Assembly: GCA_002437725.1 (NCBI GenBank)
Contig: DJRF01000007.1
Coordinates: forward strand, 1-42,056
DNA length: 42,056 nt
Reading direction: 5' to 3'
Source of the DNA: Treponema sp. UBA6367
GTDB taxonomy: Bacteria > Spirochaetota > Spirochaetia > Treponematales > Treponemataceae
The position numbers and the translations under genes are program-made. The notes beneath the pieces were generated by a model. The model was not told the DNA's origin, searched no databases, and saw only the letters and a list, made by a program, of their open reading frames with translations. The stretch's first letter is position 1. Each line of letters begins with the position of its first letter. Positions 1 through 7,687 of this stretch are shown here, piece after piece.

Positions 1-110
1 AGATACTTTTGGGACATCCCCATGTTTCCTTATAGACAGACATTATACTGCGGCGGAAAATTATTTTCTCGACTTTTTTTGCTGTTTTTGGTAGCGGAGA
101 TTATTTTTTC

Positions 111-357
111 ATGAACTGAAAATGACTTGGGCGGTGCATGAAACTTTTCGCGTGAACTAAAAACGCATTGGGCAAGCTGTTAGAATTTTTTCATAAGATG
201 AAATTACGTCAGTTCGAGTCGTAAAAAATTCCGCATAAACAGAAAATGCGTTGGGCAGTGCGTGAAAGTTTTCTCACGACCAGAAAATGACTTGGGCAGC
301 ACGTAAAAGTTTTCGAATGAGCTAAAAGTGCGTTGGGCAGCTCGTGAAATTATTTCA
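111..357. repeat. Intergenic tandem array, about 41-bp period, six diverged units
   Basis: Six head-to-tail units begin near 111, 151, 193, 234, 275 and 316, each 40-42 bp. Each has an A-rich start, a core like GCGTTGGGCAG and an end like GTGAAAGTTTTC. One unit (193-233) instead carries ATTACGTCAGTTCG, which recurs in the arrays at 9732 and 31451. The period is not a multiple of three and no ORF spans it, so it is non-coding. Positions 1-110 hold no gene that I recognise. Confidence 0.7.
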
Positions 358-380
358 TTCGCGGAAAAAGTGAAAGCATT

Positions 381-731
381 TTGATATGGCTATTGTTTAT
401 TTTTCTGTTATATGGCAGTTTTAAAGTCCAAATGTTTTACAAAGTTTCGGAAAAAGAAATGCTAAAAGACAGAAATGAGATTTTTCTAAAAGACATTGTT
501 CCGATTTTGAAAGAGAAAGGCTTTGAAAAATCTCCGTTCAAATCGTCTTGCTTCGGCTATTGCAATAGTTACCTGTACATTTACGAAATGTGCCGCATAA
601 ATAACAGTCTTTTGGAATTTGTGGAAACTGATATTTGCCGAAAAGACAAATATATTCAGATTCATATAAATTCATTCAAATTAACTCCTGAGATTCGCTC
701 TGTTTCCTCGTTAAAGGAATTGACGGATTAA
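381..731 (+). CDS. Hypothetical membrane-anchored protein, probably the 5' part of a broken gene
   Basis: The product is 116 aa from a TTG start. It has one hydrophobic segment at residues 2-14, then a mixed alpha/beta stretch with several Cys (SCFGYC, YEMCRI, TDICRKD). I do not recognise a family. The frame ends at a TAA (729-731), and the next ORF lies in the same frame 33 nt downstream. A neighbouring frame across the junction also reads plausibly (a stretch like LKYKNPPCSAKK). I therefore suspect one gene of about 210 codons disrupted by small indels or a nonsense change. An internal ATG at 431 is an alternative start. Confidence 0.45.
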   Translation: MIWLLFIFLLYGSFKVQMFYKVSEKEMLKDRNEIFLKDIVPILKEKGFEKSPFKSSCFGYCNSYLYIYEMCRINNSLLEFVETDICRKDKYIQIHINSFKLTPEIRSVSSLKELTD

Positions 732-764
732 AGTATAAAAATCCTCCCTGCAGCGCGAAAAAAA

Positions 765-1019
765 ATGCGGATTGATGTTGGTTTTATAGATTGTCCTCCT
801 GTATTTTCCATAGATTTTTGGTTTAAGACTTTAAAAATCGGACACTACTTTACGAAAAAGGGATATGCCAAGCGGATTAAACGATTGAAAACTTTGGCGC
901 AGAAAAAAGTCCGCAATATCGATTGTTTCTTCAAAAAATGGTACGCTCGCCACAGTCCCGATATAACTGAATGGGACGGAAAATTAGTGGAAAAAAATAA
1001 ATATACAAGGAGCGAATAA
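765..1019 (+). CDS. Hypothetical basic protein, probably the 3' part of the same broken gene
   Basis: This 84-aa product is rich in Lys, Arg and aromatics (KKGYAKRIKRLK, FFKKWYARHSPD) and has no recognised domain. It shares the frame of the upstream ORF, separated from it by one stop and 33 nt. The ATG follows an A8 run, a likely slippage or indel site. Its stop codon abuts the ATG of the DinB-like gene at 1020, so it lies in the same transcription unit. It may be a real small gene, but a fragment of a disrupted reading frame is at least as likely. Confidence 0.4.
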   Translation: MRIDVGFIDCPPVFSIDFWFKTLKIGHYFTKKGYAKRIKRLKTLAQKKVRNIDCFFKKWYARHSPDITEWDGKLVEKNKYTRSE

Positions 1020-1523
1020 ATGTCTGAAAATCTGCTTTCAAAAATTATTGCCGACCAAACCGAAATTCTTTTGAAGAATATAAATTCTGTTGTTCAGTCA
1101 GCAAATCTTGAGGCTGAATTTGACGGTTTGAATGCGTCGCGCTTTATTTTTCATACACTGCACTCGCTCGACAAGTGGTTTGTGAATCCTGCGGAATACA
1201 AGTATGATGAAAATTCTTCTGGCGGTGTCGCTGAAAATCTTAGTGTCATTTCAAGTTCTCGTCAGGGTTTTGATGCCGCGCCGGGCGTTGTTATTCCGCG
1301 TGAAAATTTGGAAAAATATGCCGTGTCGGTTGCTCAAAAAATCAGAAATTATCTTGCAAATCTTTCGGACAAAATGCTTTCTGAAAAACTAGATGGCTGC
1401 GAATTTACACGGCTTGAACTGATTCTTGGGCAGTTCCGCCATGTGATGTGCCACGTGGGAATTTCTTCTGCAATAAACTTTCAAAACGGAAACAGCTGGC
1501 TCAAATATTTTGGGCTGGACTAA
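1020..1523 (+). CDS. DinB-like putative metal-dependent protein
   Basis: The 167-aa helical protein resembles the DinB/YfiT-like four-helix-bundle superfamily, whose members bind a divalent metal through three His residues and often act as thiol-dependent enzymes of unknown substrate. Visible candidate ligands are the FHTLHSLDKWF segment near residues 44-54 and the RHVMCHVG segment near 145-152, the usual two-site arrangement at the N-terminal and C-terminal helices. An AAGGAG-like ribosome-binding site lies inside the preceding ORF just before the ATG. The substrate cannot be inferred. The family call is moderately secure. Confidence 0.65.
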   Translation: MSENLLSKIIADQTEILLKNINSVVQSANLEAEFDGLNASRFIFHTLHSLDKWFVNPAEYKYDENSSGGVAENLSVISSSRQGFDAAPGVVIPRENLEKYAVSVAQKIRNYLANLSDKMLSEKLDGCEFTRLELILGQFRHVMCHVGISSAINFQNGNSWLKYFGLD

Positions 1524-1533
1524 AATAAAAACT

Positions 1534-1986
1534 CTAAAATTCCCTGTAGTTTTCTGTCAAATCTTCTTCAAGCCACAGGGAAATTTCTTCTGTCACTTTT
1601 GAAAGTTTTTGCGCTTTTTGTTTTCCTGTTATTGAGCATTCCCAGACGACAGCGACTCTGTAGCAGTTGTCAAGATAGGCTGAAATCACTTTTTTGTCGC
1701 GCGCCATGTTCCTTTCAATTTTATTTTTCCAGAATTCAACGTTTGTCTTTGGCAGCCTGAAAAGCCTGCAGTTTTTGTGTCCGTGCCAGAAGCATCCGTG
1801 GATAAAAATCACTGCGTTATAATGAGGAAGAAAAATGTCCGGCGTTCCCAAATACCGCTTGTCGTTTTTCCTGAATCTGAATCCGGCCTTGTGGAGCGCG
1901 CTTCTTAAAAAGACTTCGGGCTTGGTGTCCTTGCTGTGGATTTTCGCCATGTTCAGGCTTCTTTGCTCTGCGCTCAATGTGTCCAT
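1534..1986 (-). CDS. vsr: Very short patch repair endonuclease (Vsr)
   Basis: The 150-aa protein has typical Vsr length. It opens with a motif like MAKIHSKDTKPE (near residues 13-24). The core PDIFLP (near 49-54) and the FIHGCFWHGHKNC segment carry the nuclease and zinc-site residues. Vsr nicks DNA 5' of the T in T:G mismatches caused by deamination of 5-methylcytosine, and normally accompanies a C5-cytosine methyltransferase. None is seen in this window, since both methyltransferases here are adenine-type. It is therefore an orphan locally and may serve a methylase elsewhere. It is convergent with the DinB-like gene, 10 nt away. Confidence 0.93.
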   Translation of the reverse strand: MDTLSAEQRSLNMAKIHSKDTKPEVFLRSALHKAGFRFRKNDKRYLGTPDIFLPHYNAVIFIHGCFWHGHKNCRLFRLPKTNVEFWKNKIERNMARDKKVISAYLDNCYRVAVVWECSITGKQKAQKLSKVTEEISLWLEEDLTENYREF

Positions 1987-2130
1987 TTCTGTATATTAAT
2001 TTTGACAGGGCAAAAATTCAACCGGCGGATTTTTGCAAGAGCAGCTGCTTCAATGCTAAAAAGATTGCCATTCTTATGCCACGACAATCACAAAAGTTCA
2101 ATTCTTGTACCGAAATTCCTTGCATTTATA

Positions 2131-2159
2131 ACAATAATATCTTATATTGTATGTATAAA
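2131..2159 (+). promoter_or_regulatory. Candidate promoter and operator of the RelB/YafQ pair
   Basis: An inverted repeat ACAATA (2131-2136), 8 nt, TATTGT (2145-2150) lies just upstream of a TATAAA -10-like box (2154-2159), about 45 nt before the antitoxin ATG. RelB/DinJ antitoxins usually autorepress by binding such palindromes. The -35 element is weak and overlaps the palindrome. The assignment is by position and symmetry only. Confidence 0.4.
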
Positions 2160-2200
2160 ATGTTGTTTTATTAATAAACAGCAATGTATCGAGGACGAAA

Positions 2201-2506
2201 ATGGCGGCAATTACGGTAAATGTGGAACAAAAAGACAAGGAAACTTTCAATTCAATCTGCGCGAAAATGGGAATGAACATCTCGACCGCAATCAATATTT
2301 TTATCAAGGCGGTGAACCGCACGCGGACGATTCCTTTTAAAATCAGGGCGGAAGAGGAATACAACGACGAAACGCTCGCGGCCTGCCAGGAAGCGCTGGA
2401 CATAAACAGCGGAAAAATCAAGGCTAAAAGGTATGATTCATTCAAGGAGGCGATGGCGGACATGGATTTGTGCGTTGCAGAGCCTGAGCCGGAATACAAG
2501 GCATGA
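2201..2506 (+). CDS. RelB/DinJ family antitoxin
   Basis: The 101-aa protein has a ribbon-helix-helix N-terminus (AAITVNVEQKDKETFNSICAKMG, then NISTAINIFIKAV) typical of the RelB/DinJ family. The C-terminal half is the toxin-binding region. It has the two usual roles: neutralising the partner toxin and repressing its own promoter. Its stop overlaps the toxin ATG by 4 nt (ATGA at 2503-2506), the standard coupled arrangement. A GAGGA ribosome-binding site precedes the ATG. It is slightly longer than typical DinJ. Confidence 0.88.
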   Translation: MAAITVNVEQKDKETFNSICAKMGMNISTAINIFIKAVNRTRTIPFKIRAEEEYNDETLAACQEALDINSGKIKAKRYDSFKEAMADMDLCVAEPEPEYKA

Positions 2507-2787
2507 GAAAATACAAGCTTGTTTTGGCGAACTCGTTCAAAAAAGACTATAAGCTCATAAAACGGCGGAACTACGACATAGACTTGCTTGATGAGGTCGT
2601 GGAACTTCTGCTTTCCGGCAAAAAACTCCCCGAAAAGTACTGCGACCACCAGCTGAAAGGCAAGCTGAAGAAGTTCCGGGAACTGCATATTCAGCCGGAC
2701 TGGATTCTAGTCTACATAAAGAACAAGACTGAACTGATTCTTACGCTTTCAAGGACCGGCACTCATGCTGATTTATTGAGGATGTAA
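2503..2787 (+). CDS. YafQ-family mRNA interferase toxin
   Basis: The 94-aa protein matches the YafQ/RelE fold in length and order: basic N-terminus (RKYKLVLANSFKKDYK), a central YCDHQLKGKLKKFRELHI segment and a C-terminal WILVYI...LILTLSRTGTHADL. The conserved His residues in the central and C-terminal motifs fit the ribosome-dependent RNase site of YafQ. It is translationally coupled to the upstream RelB/DinJ antitoxin. No truncation is evident, so the module looks intact. Confidence 0.9.
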   Translation: MRKYKLVLANSFKKDYKLIKRRNYDIDLLDEVVELLLSGKKLPEKYCDHQLKGKLKKFRELHIQPDWILVYIKNKTELILTLSRTGTHADLLRM

Positions 2788-2810
2788 GGTCTGAACCAAG
2801 TATAAACATT

Positions 2811-3575
2811 TTATTCAATTTCGTTTACAGAAACAATTTTTCCATGTTCAATATTAAATACGTTCCATTTTACTCCTTGCTTTGAATTAGAAATTTTGAA
2901 TGTTTGTAAAAATTTGTTGTCTGCGTAAATTCGGACTTTTGCACCTGATTTTGAGAGAGCAAGACTTTTTGAGTCATTTCGGTCAGTCCAATTGAATACA
3001 AAATATTTATAAGTTGAATTTTTATCAAGTTCCGTTATTGTAATTGTTTCCGGTCCGAAACTGTCCATGTCATCTCTGTCAAGCCAAACTGTTTTGTCAT
3101 CACTCTTTTTTTTATCTCGAAATGAAATGTGGTAAGAATTTTCTTTTATCAAATGTGCATCCAAATCTTTGGGAGTTTTTCCCCAGTCAAGAATTATTTT
3201 TATACATTTATAATCAACTTTTTTAGGAATAGAATATTTATAGAAAAAAATACTTTCTCCAAAAACTTCAAATTTTTCATTTGTAGAAACATACTCATCA
3301 TGGATTATTGTAAAATCATAAATTCCATCTGCAAGTGCGGGAAATGAAGCGATTCCGTTGCTGTCAGTTTTAAAAATGCCGACATTCGAAATATCAACTG
3401 TCGCCGCTTGAATCGGTTTTCCTGTGTCGCAGTCTGTAATCCAAAGAGAAAGAAACCCGTAAAATTCCAGTTCCGCTATTCTCTGCTGAATTCTTGCTTT
3501 ATAAACGAAATCATTTTCAGCATATAAAAAAGAAACCGCAGACATGATAAGCAAAATTAAAAAAGATTTTTTCAT
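2811..3575 (-). CDS. Exported YfaP/DUF2135-like protein with carboxypeptidase-regulatory-like domain
   Basis: The 254-aa protein starts with a signal peptide (KKSFLILLIMSAVSFLYA). Residues about 40-105 resemble a carboxypeptidase regulatory-like beta-sandwich (a DCDTGKPIQAATVDI start, DSNGIASF turn). Residues about 125-230 resemble the YfaP/DUF2135 family: ILDWGKTPKDLDAHL, then WLDRDDMDSFGPETITI, then YFVFNW. Its function is unknown and it is likely periplasmic or surface-exposed. It is the last gene of a minus-strand cluster of exported proteins, 17 nt after the upstream gene, so it probably shares that operon. Confidence 0.65.
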   Translation of the reverse strand: MKKSFLILLIMSAVSFLYAENDFVYKARIQQRIAELEFYGFLSLWITDCDTGKPIQAATVDISNVGIFKTDSNGIASFPALADGIYDFTIIHDEYVSTNEKFEVFGESIFFYKYSIPKKVDYKCIKIILDWGKTPKDLDAHLIKENSYHISFRDKKKSDDKTVWLDRDDMDSFGPETITITELDKNSTYKYFVFNWTDRNDSKSLALSKSGAKVRIYADNKFLQTFKISNSKQGVKWNVFNIEHGKIVSVNEIE

Positions 3576-3592
3576 AAAAACTCCTGTAAGAT

Positions 3593-4396
3593 TTATTTTT
3601 TTTCAGCTATTGCAAGTGAATAGAAAGTTGAACCGTCTGGTTCAATCCATCTGTCGATAATATAGAATCCATATAATTCAGATTGAGACAGATTTAAATC
3701 TCCGCCTGAAATTTTTTCTGAATTTAGAGATTTATAAGATAAACTCGTGATATTTTCATAATAAAACGAAGCTATAAATGCATTTTTTTCAATGGAAATT
3801 TGTTGAGCCGCATTCACATCTGCAACAAGCATTGATTTATATGGAACAGAATATTTTGCTGACATTCCAACACCAACATAAAATCCGTCGATTTTTGGAA
3901 TGTTGTAAATCCATTCCGGACGTTCACCAAAATTTCGTTTTATTTTTAATTCACATTCTGTTGCCGCGTTTTTGTATTTTCCGACAACCACCGTCAAAGT
4001 TGAAAAATAGTAAACATCAGAAATTTCTATGTCATCAACAATAAATTTTGTTTCCTCATCAAAATAATCAATGAAGGAGTCTTTGTTGCTTTTAAAAGAA
4101 TTTTCCGTATAAAGCGATATGAATCCGACATCAATTTTACATTTCTGGTTCATTGCAATTTGATTAGCAATATGAATTTTTGTCTGCTGAATTTCTTTTC
4201 TGTGATTTTTCATTTTTGGAGACAAGCCGATGTATGTAAAGTTGTCATGCTCTGTAGTGTTCAAAATTGAATTTATTTTTTCAATTTCAGTTTGGGCAGA
4301 ATTTAAGGAATTTTCTGTCTGCATAAATTTTTTAGGCTCGCAGAATAAATTGAAAGCTGAAAAAGAAAAAAATATAAGAATAAGAAAAAACTTCAT
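3593..4396 (-). CDS. Exported LPP20-like protein
   Basis: From the internal ATG at 4396 the protein has a clean hydrophobic signal peptide (KFFLILIFFSFSAFNLFC). A longer ORF starts at 4426. Its C-terminal half carries the LPP20-type pattern: RPEWIYNIP, then a GFYVGVGMS stretch, then Ala-rich helix (ADVNAAQQI), and near the end IIDRWIEPDG followed by YSLAIAEKK. The same PEW(V/I)xxIP motif occurs in two neighbours (4466-5053 and 5741-7345), so the cluster encodes three related envelope proteins. Role unknown; the spirochaete and Helicobacter LPP20 relatives are outer-membrane or surface lipoproteins. Confidence 0.65.
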   Translation of the reverse strand: MKFFLILIFFSFSAFNLFCEPKKFMQTENSLNSAQTEIEKINSILNTTEHDNFTYIGLSPKMKNHRKEIQQTKIHIANQIAMNQKCKIDVGFISLYTENSFKSNKDSFIDYFDEETKFIVDDIEISDVYYFSTLTVVVGKYKNAATECELKIKRNFGERPEWIYNIPKIDGFYVGVGMSAKYSVPYKSMLVADVNAAQQISIEKNAFIASFYYENITSLSYKSLNSEKISGGDLNLSQSELYGFYIIDRWIEPDGSTFYSLAIAEKK

Positions 4397-4465
4397 ACTA
4401 AAAATATGGTAAAAAACAGACAGCATTTTTTTGCCGCCTGTTTTTGTTAAACTGAATTTGACAAT

Positions 4466-5053
4466 TTATTTCAAATTATCTTCAAGAGCACGGTATGCTT
4501 CATCTGCTTTGAACTCCGCAAAAGCTGCGGATTCATTTCTGACAAATTCATTCAAGGAAGATTTAAAATCTTTTTTCAAATCTTCTTTTGGATATTCAAC
4601 AAGAACAACATACCAACCTTCTGGTGTTACCCAACTAAGAGATTGTCTTATTCCACTTGTATCTGCCTTAGCCTTTGCAATAGAAGCAAGCTCAAAATTT
4701 TCCAAAGCTTGAGTATTTCCAGTTTCTCCGCTTTCTTCAACATAATCTTTTATGGAACTTGCTATAACAGATTGTTTCCATTCGCCAATTTGTCTTGCGG
4801 CATCTTGAACTGCATTATTTTTTCTAACAGTTTTGTTCTTTCCCTCTCTGCCTTCGCCGACAAAATACATAACATCTTCTGCAACAGGAATATTTCTTAC
4901 CCATTCTGGCATGGGAACTCCTTCTGCTCCAATCACACGTTTTGGCGCTTCAACAGTAGGTGCTGAATTTGCGGGAGTTGAAGCACATCCTGCAACAGAA
5001 ATCATGGCTATTGCACATCCAAGAGCAAAGCCTGCATTGGCAATCTTTTTCAT
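4466..5053 (-). CDS. LPP20 family lipoprotein
   Basis: The 195-aa precursor has a signal peptide and lipobox (SVAGCAS, Cys at residue 23). The mature part begins with a short linker, then MPEWVRNIP near residue 48, VMYFVGEG and an Ala-rich KNNAVQDAARQIGEW helix. That is the LPP20 family signature. A strong GGAGGA ribosome-binding site precedes the ATG. It is the best-conserved of three LPP20-like proteins in the cluster and the only one of simple lipoprotein-plus-domain form. Expected location is the outer or inner membrane, anchored by lipid. No enzymatic motif is visible. Confidence 0.78.
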   Translation of the reverse strand: MKKIANAGFALGCAIAMISVAGCASTPANSAPTVEAPKRVIGAEGVPMPEWVRNIPVAEDVMYFVGEGREGKNKTVRKNNAVQDAARQIGEWKQSVIASSIKDYVEESGETGNTQALENFELASIAKAKADTSGIRQSLSWVTPEGWYVVLVEYPKEDLKKDFKSSLNEFVRNESAAFAEFKADEAYRALEDNLK

Positions 5054-5106
5054 AAGATTTATCCTCCAATTTAATTTATAAAAAGCAACAAGGCTTTCTT
5101 TTTGTT

Positions 5107-5751
5107 TTATGGCAGAACAAGAATCATATCGGGATATATTAAATTTGGATTTTCTGGGCAGGGCATTTTGTTTTTGTTAAGCTCATAAATGCTTTTCCAT
5201 TTTTTATATGTTCCGAATCTCTGTTCTGAAATTTTTACAAGGCAATCGTTTTTCTTTACAACATATTTTTTCTGCAACTTTTCAATCATTGCAGAATTAT
5301 AAAGACAGTCGATTTTTAAAAAAACTGAATTTTGGAGCGGAATAATTTTTGTTTCTGAAAAATGCAGTTTTAGTTTTAAAAACTCGTTTTGTATTTTAGA
5401 AGTGTCATTGTTCGAAAAGTTTTCTTGTATGATTTTTAATCGTTTTTCTGCTTGCTCAATTTGAATTGAGAATTTTTCATCTGCGGAATTTTTTAGATAA
5501 ATATATTTTTCTTTGCCTAAATTTAAAATATTTTCAGCAAGTTTTGTTTCCCCACCTTTTAAAAGATAAAAATAACTTTCTTGCAGCGTCTTTAGTTCAG
5601 AAAATTCTTCAACTGAAAGATATGCCTTGTAGCCTGAAATATTGCTTTCAAGAAAATTTTTGAATGTGTTTTCATTCGTGCAGTTTTCTGAAAAACATTT
5701 TGCAATTGAGAAAATCAAATAAACTGCGAGAAAGTACTTTTTATTCTGCAT
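5107..5751 (-). CDS. Exported LysM-domain protein
   Basis: The 214-aa product has a signal peptide (YFLAVYLIFSIAKCFS), a long helical middle rich in Lys and Glu, and a C-terminal LysM-like domain at residues about 165-214 (YVVKKNDCLVKISEQRFG, then WKSIYELNKNKM, then NPNLIYPDMILVLP). LysM domains usually bind peptidoglycan glycan strands, so this protein probably tethers the complex to the cell wall. Its start overlaps the end of the upstream 534-aa lipoprotein gene by 11 nt, which argues for co-translation and a shared role. Confidence 0.72.
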   Translation of the reverse strand: MQNKKYFLAVYLIFSIAKCFSENCTNENTFKNFLESNISGYKAYLSVEEFSELKTLQESYFYLLKGGETKLAENILNLGKEKYIYLKNSADEKFSIQIEQAEKRLKIIQENFSNNDTSKIQNEFLKLKLHFSETKIIPLQNSVFLKIDCLYNSAMIEKLQKKYVVKKNDCLVKISEQRFGTYKKWKSIYELNKNKMPCPENPNLIYPDMILVLP

Positions 5752-7345
5752 TGCTAGACCTTAAAATTATTAATCCGGCGAGTTTTTCTTTTAGCATGGA
5801 AATTGGAATTTCTTCTGAAAGAATCTGCGATTTTTCAAGGACCCCAGAATAAACACAGAAATCATTAGTCCAATAAGAAAATGCTTCCGAAGAGTTTGAA
5901 AATATTTTTTCATTTTGGATTTCATTTATTTCAATATTGAAGGGGAGTCTGTATCCGGAATTGTTGTTGAAACTGATTTTATCTTCTTCAATGGAATAAA
6001 ATTCCGGAAGTCCATAAAGACGGCTTAGCCAGTTGCAGTAGAATGCCGCATCATAAAAACTCAAGTTTTGAATAGGCTCGTCAAGTCCGTTTTCCGCTTT
6101 TGAATAATCAGGTTTTCCTTTTATTGTAAGAAAAGAAATCCATTCTCGGTTTGTAACTGCATTCACGCAATACTGAAAACCGTTTTTAGAATTTTTTAAT
6201 TCAGGCTTTGCCGGATAAACTGCGAATATATTTGTTGAAACAAGACGGATTCCCTGTTTTTGAAGTTCTGAAATTTCATCATAAATTCCACTTTGAAATT
6301 CTTTTATAAGATTATTTGTAAGTTCAATTTTTTCATTTTTCAGTGAAAGCTGGTTTTCAAATTCTTTTACAATTCCAGATTTTTCTTGATTCAGAAAAGA
6401 AATATCAGATTCAAGTTTTCGTATGTAATCGGATTTTTGTTCAAGTTCTGCGGACTGCGTTCTAATCACATACAAATATTGCTGCTTCTGAACATCGGTC
6501 GGGTCAAATTCTTCCAATGTCTTTTTTATTGTTTCAAGGCAAGTTTCATACTTGCGGTGTTCTTCGTCAGCCAAATCCAACGTATTGTAATAAGTCAAGC
6601 CTTTTAAGACAGAATTTATTTCACATAGTTCAAAATATAGATTTTTATATTCCTCTTCTTTTTCCAAGAAATTTGTATTTTGAATCAGCTTGATTACATA
6701 AGTTGAGCGGGAAGAATAATTTTCAAATGTCCGCTTTTCTTTTTCCGAAATTTTTTCCTTGTGTTCCAGTTCCGATTTTGCCTTATCTATATCTTTTTGA
6801 CTTATCGTGTAATGAATCCAGCTTTTATAAAAAGTTTTTCTATCTTTCTTCTTTTGAGTTTCATAACATTCCCAAAATTCATTGCGCCTTATAAGTCCGC
6901 CAAAGGAAGATGAGGATTTGAAATAAGATTCAATGTAAAGTTCGTCTTCGGATTTTCGGTTTTCAACGGAAGTTTTCTTTCCGTTTATGTTTTCATCAGA
7001 AGACACGCCTTTTTCCTGAACAGAATCTTTTACAATTGACTTTATTTCGCTGTTCAAAAAATTAGAAACTTGAAGCCTTGCATCTTCCGCAGCCTTGTTT
7101 CTTACAAATTCCAATTGACTTCCATTCGCTTCTTTTTCGGATGCAGAATAAGAGCCTATAAAATGATAAATTTTTCCGTCAACAGTGTCTTCTTCAAGCG
7201 GAATTTTTGTAACCCATTCAGGTCGAACTTTTAAATTTAGATTGGACTGATTTTTATAATCGTATCCTGAAAAGTTAGAGATAAGCCTCGTCGATTCGCA
7301 TGACGCACAGATAAAACTTATAAAAATTAAAAAACTCAGTTTCAA
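5741..7345 (-). CDS. Large lipoprotein: LPP20-like domain, coiled coil and FGE/sulfatase-modifying-like tail
   Basis: The 534-aa precursor has a lipobox (FICASC). An LPP20-like part follows: RPEWVTKIP near residue 42, IYHFIGSYSAS, then an Ala-containing helix. Residues about 290-350 form a Leu/Glu/Lys-rich coiled coil. The C-terminal third resembles the formylglycine-generating-enzyme (SUMF1) fold: YCVNAVTNREWISFL, a PIQNLSFYDAAFYCNWLSRLYG segment and GYRLPF, ending in a YWTNDFCVYSG stretch. I see no clear catalytic Cys pair, so it may be a structural version of the fold. It leads the exported-protein cluster with the LysM gene overlapping its end. Confidence 0.65.
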   Translation of the reverse strand: MKLSFLIFISFICASCESTRLISNFSGYDYKNQSNLNLKVRPEWVTKIPLEEDTVDGKIYHFIGSYSASEKEANGSQLEFVRNKAAEDARLQVSNFLNSEIKSIVKDSVQEKGVSSDENINGKKTSVENRKSEDELYIESYFKSSSSFGGLIRRNEFWECYETQKKKDRKTFYKSWIHYTISQKDIDKAKSELEHKEKISEKEKRTFENYSSRSTYVIKLIQNTNFLEKEEEYKNLYFELCEINSVLKGLTYYNTLDLADEEHRKYETCLETIKKTLEEFDPTDVQKQQYLYVIRTQSAELEQKSDYIRKLESDISFLNQEKSGIVKEFENQLSLKNEKIELTNNLIKEFQSGIYDEISELQKQGIRLVSTNIFAVYPAKPELKNSKNGFQYCVNAVTNREWISFLTIKGKPDYSKAENGLDEPIQNLSFYDAAFYCNWLSRLYGLPEFYSIEEDKISFNNNSGYRLPFNIEINEIQNEKIFSNSSEAFSYWTNDFCVYSGVLEKSQILSEEIPISMLKEKLAGLIILRSSNAE

Positions 7346-7349
7346 AAGA

Positions 7350-7559
7350 TTAATTTAATTTTCCTCCATACATTGCAATAATTGCTCTAACTGAAGCCTG
7401 AACTTCTTTCGGTTCTTTTGCCAAATATTCTGCGATTATACTCAGCGTTGAGCTATAGCAACCAAATTGACGAGCAACATTCCAGTTTGCAATTTTATCA
7501 ATAGCATCCATGCATTCTGCAGCGGCTTTCGCAGAAGGAAATGTATATGAAATTTCCAT
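7350..7559 (-). CDS. Small hypothetical protein heading the envelope cluster
   Basis: The 69-aa protein starts at the ATG at 7559, chosen because a TGGAG ribosome-binding site lies just upstream; an in-frame start at 7580 would add 7 residues. It has no signal peptide, Cys-rich site or recognised domain (EISYTFPSAKAAAECMDAIDKIANW). It ends 4 nt before the 534-aa lipoprotein gene and is likely in the same transcript. It diverges from the XRE regulator at 7688, with a palindromic operator candidate between them. Confidence 0.55.
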   Translation of the reverse strand: MEISYTFPSAKAAAECMDAIDKIANWNVARQFGCYSSTLSIIAEYLAKEPKEVQASVRAIIAMYGGKLN

Positions 7560-7622
7560 TACTTTTACTCCATAACACAAACTTTATATGAATAAATAGC
7601 ATAAATTTAAAAATAAATCAAC

Positions 7623-7678
7623 AGCAATAACTATAATTATAGTTGTGAGTATCTGTAAAATTTTAGCAATAGCTATTT
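7623..7678. promoter_or_regulatory. Palindromic operator candidates between divergent genes
   Basis: A perfect 16-bp palindrome AACTATAATTATAGTT lies at 7629-7644. A second partial copy, AGCAATAGCTAT (7665-7676), repeats the left half AGCAATAACTAT (7623-7634) and contains the palindrome AATAGCTATT. Both sit in the 128-bp gap between the minus-strand small gene and the XRE regulator. Binding by that regulator is inferred from position. Confidence 0.5.
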
Positions 7679-7687
7679 AATAAAGTT

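Noticed and set aside
193..233. tRNA-like GTTCGAGTC stretch
   Set aside because: No acceptor stem, anticodon arm or CCA-side pairing; it is one unit of the 41-bp array.
111..357. The 41-bp array as a CRISPR array
   Set aside because: No constant repeat alternates with unique spacers; all parts of each unit diverge together, and it shares nothing with the repeats at 22883 and 24180.
5741..7345. Active formylglycine-generating enzyme
   Set aside because: The tail resembles the fold but lacks a clear Cys pair for the oxidase site, and no sulfatase gene is nearby.
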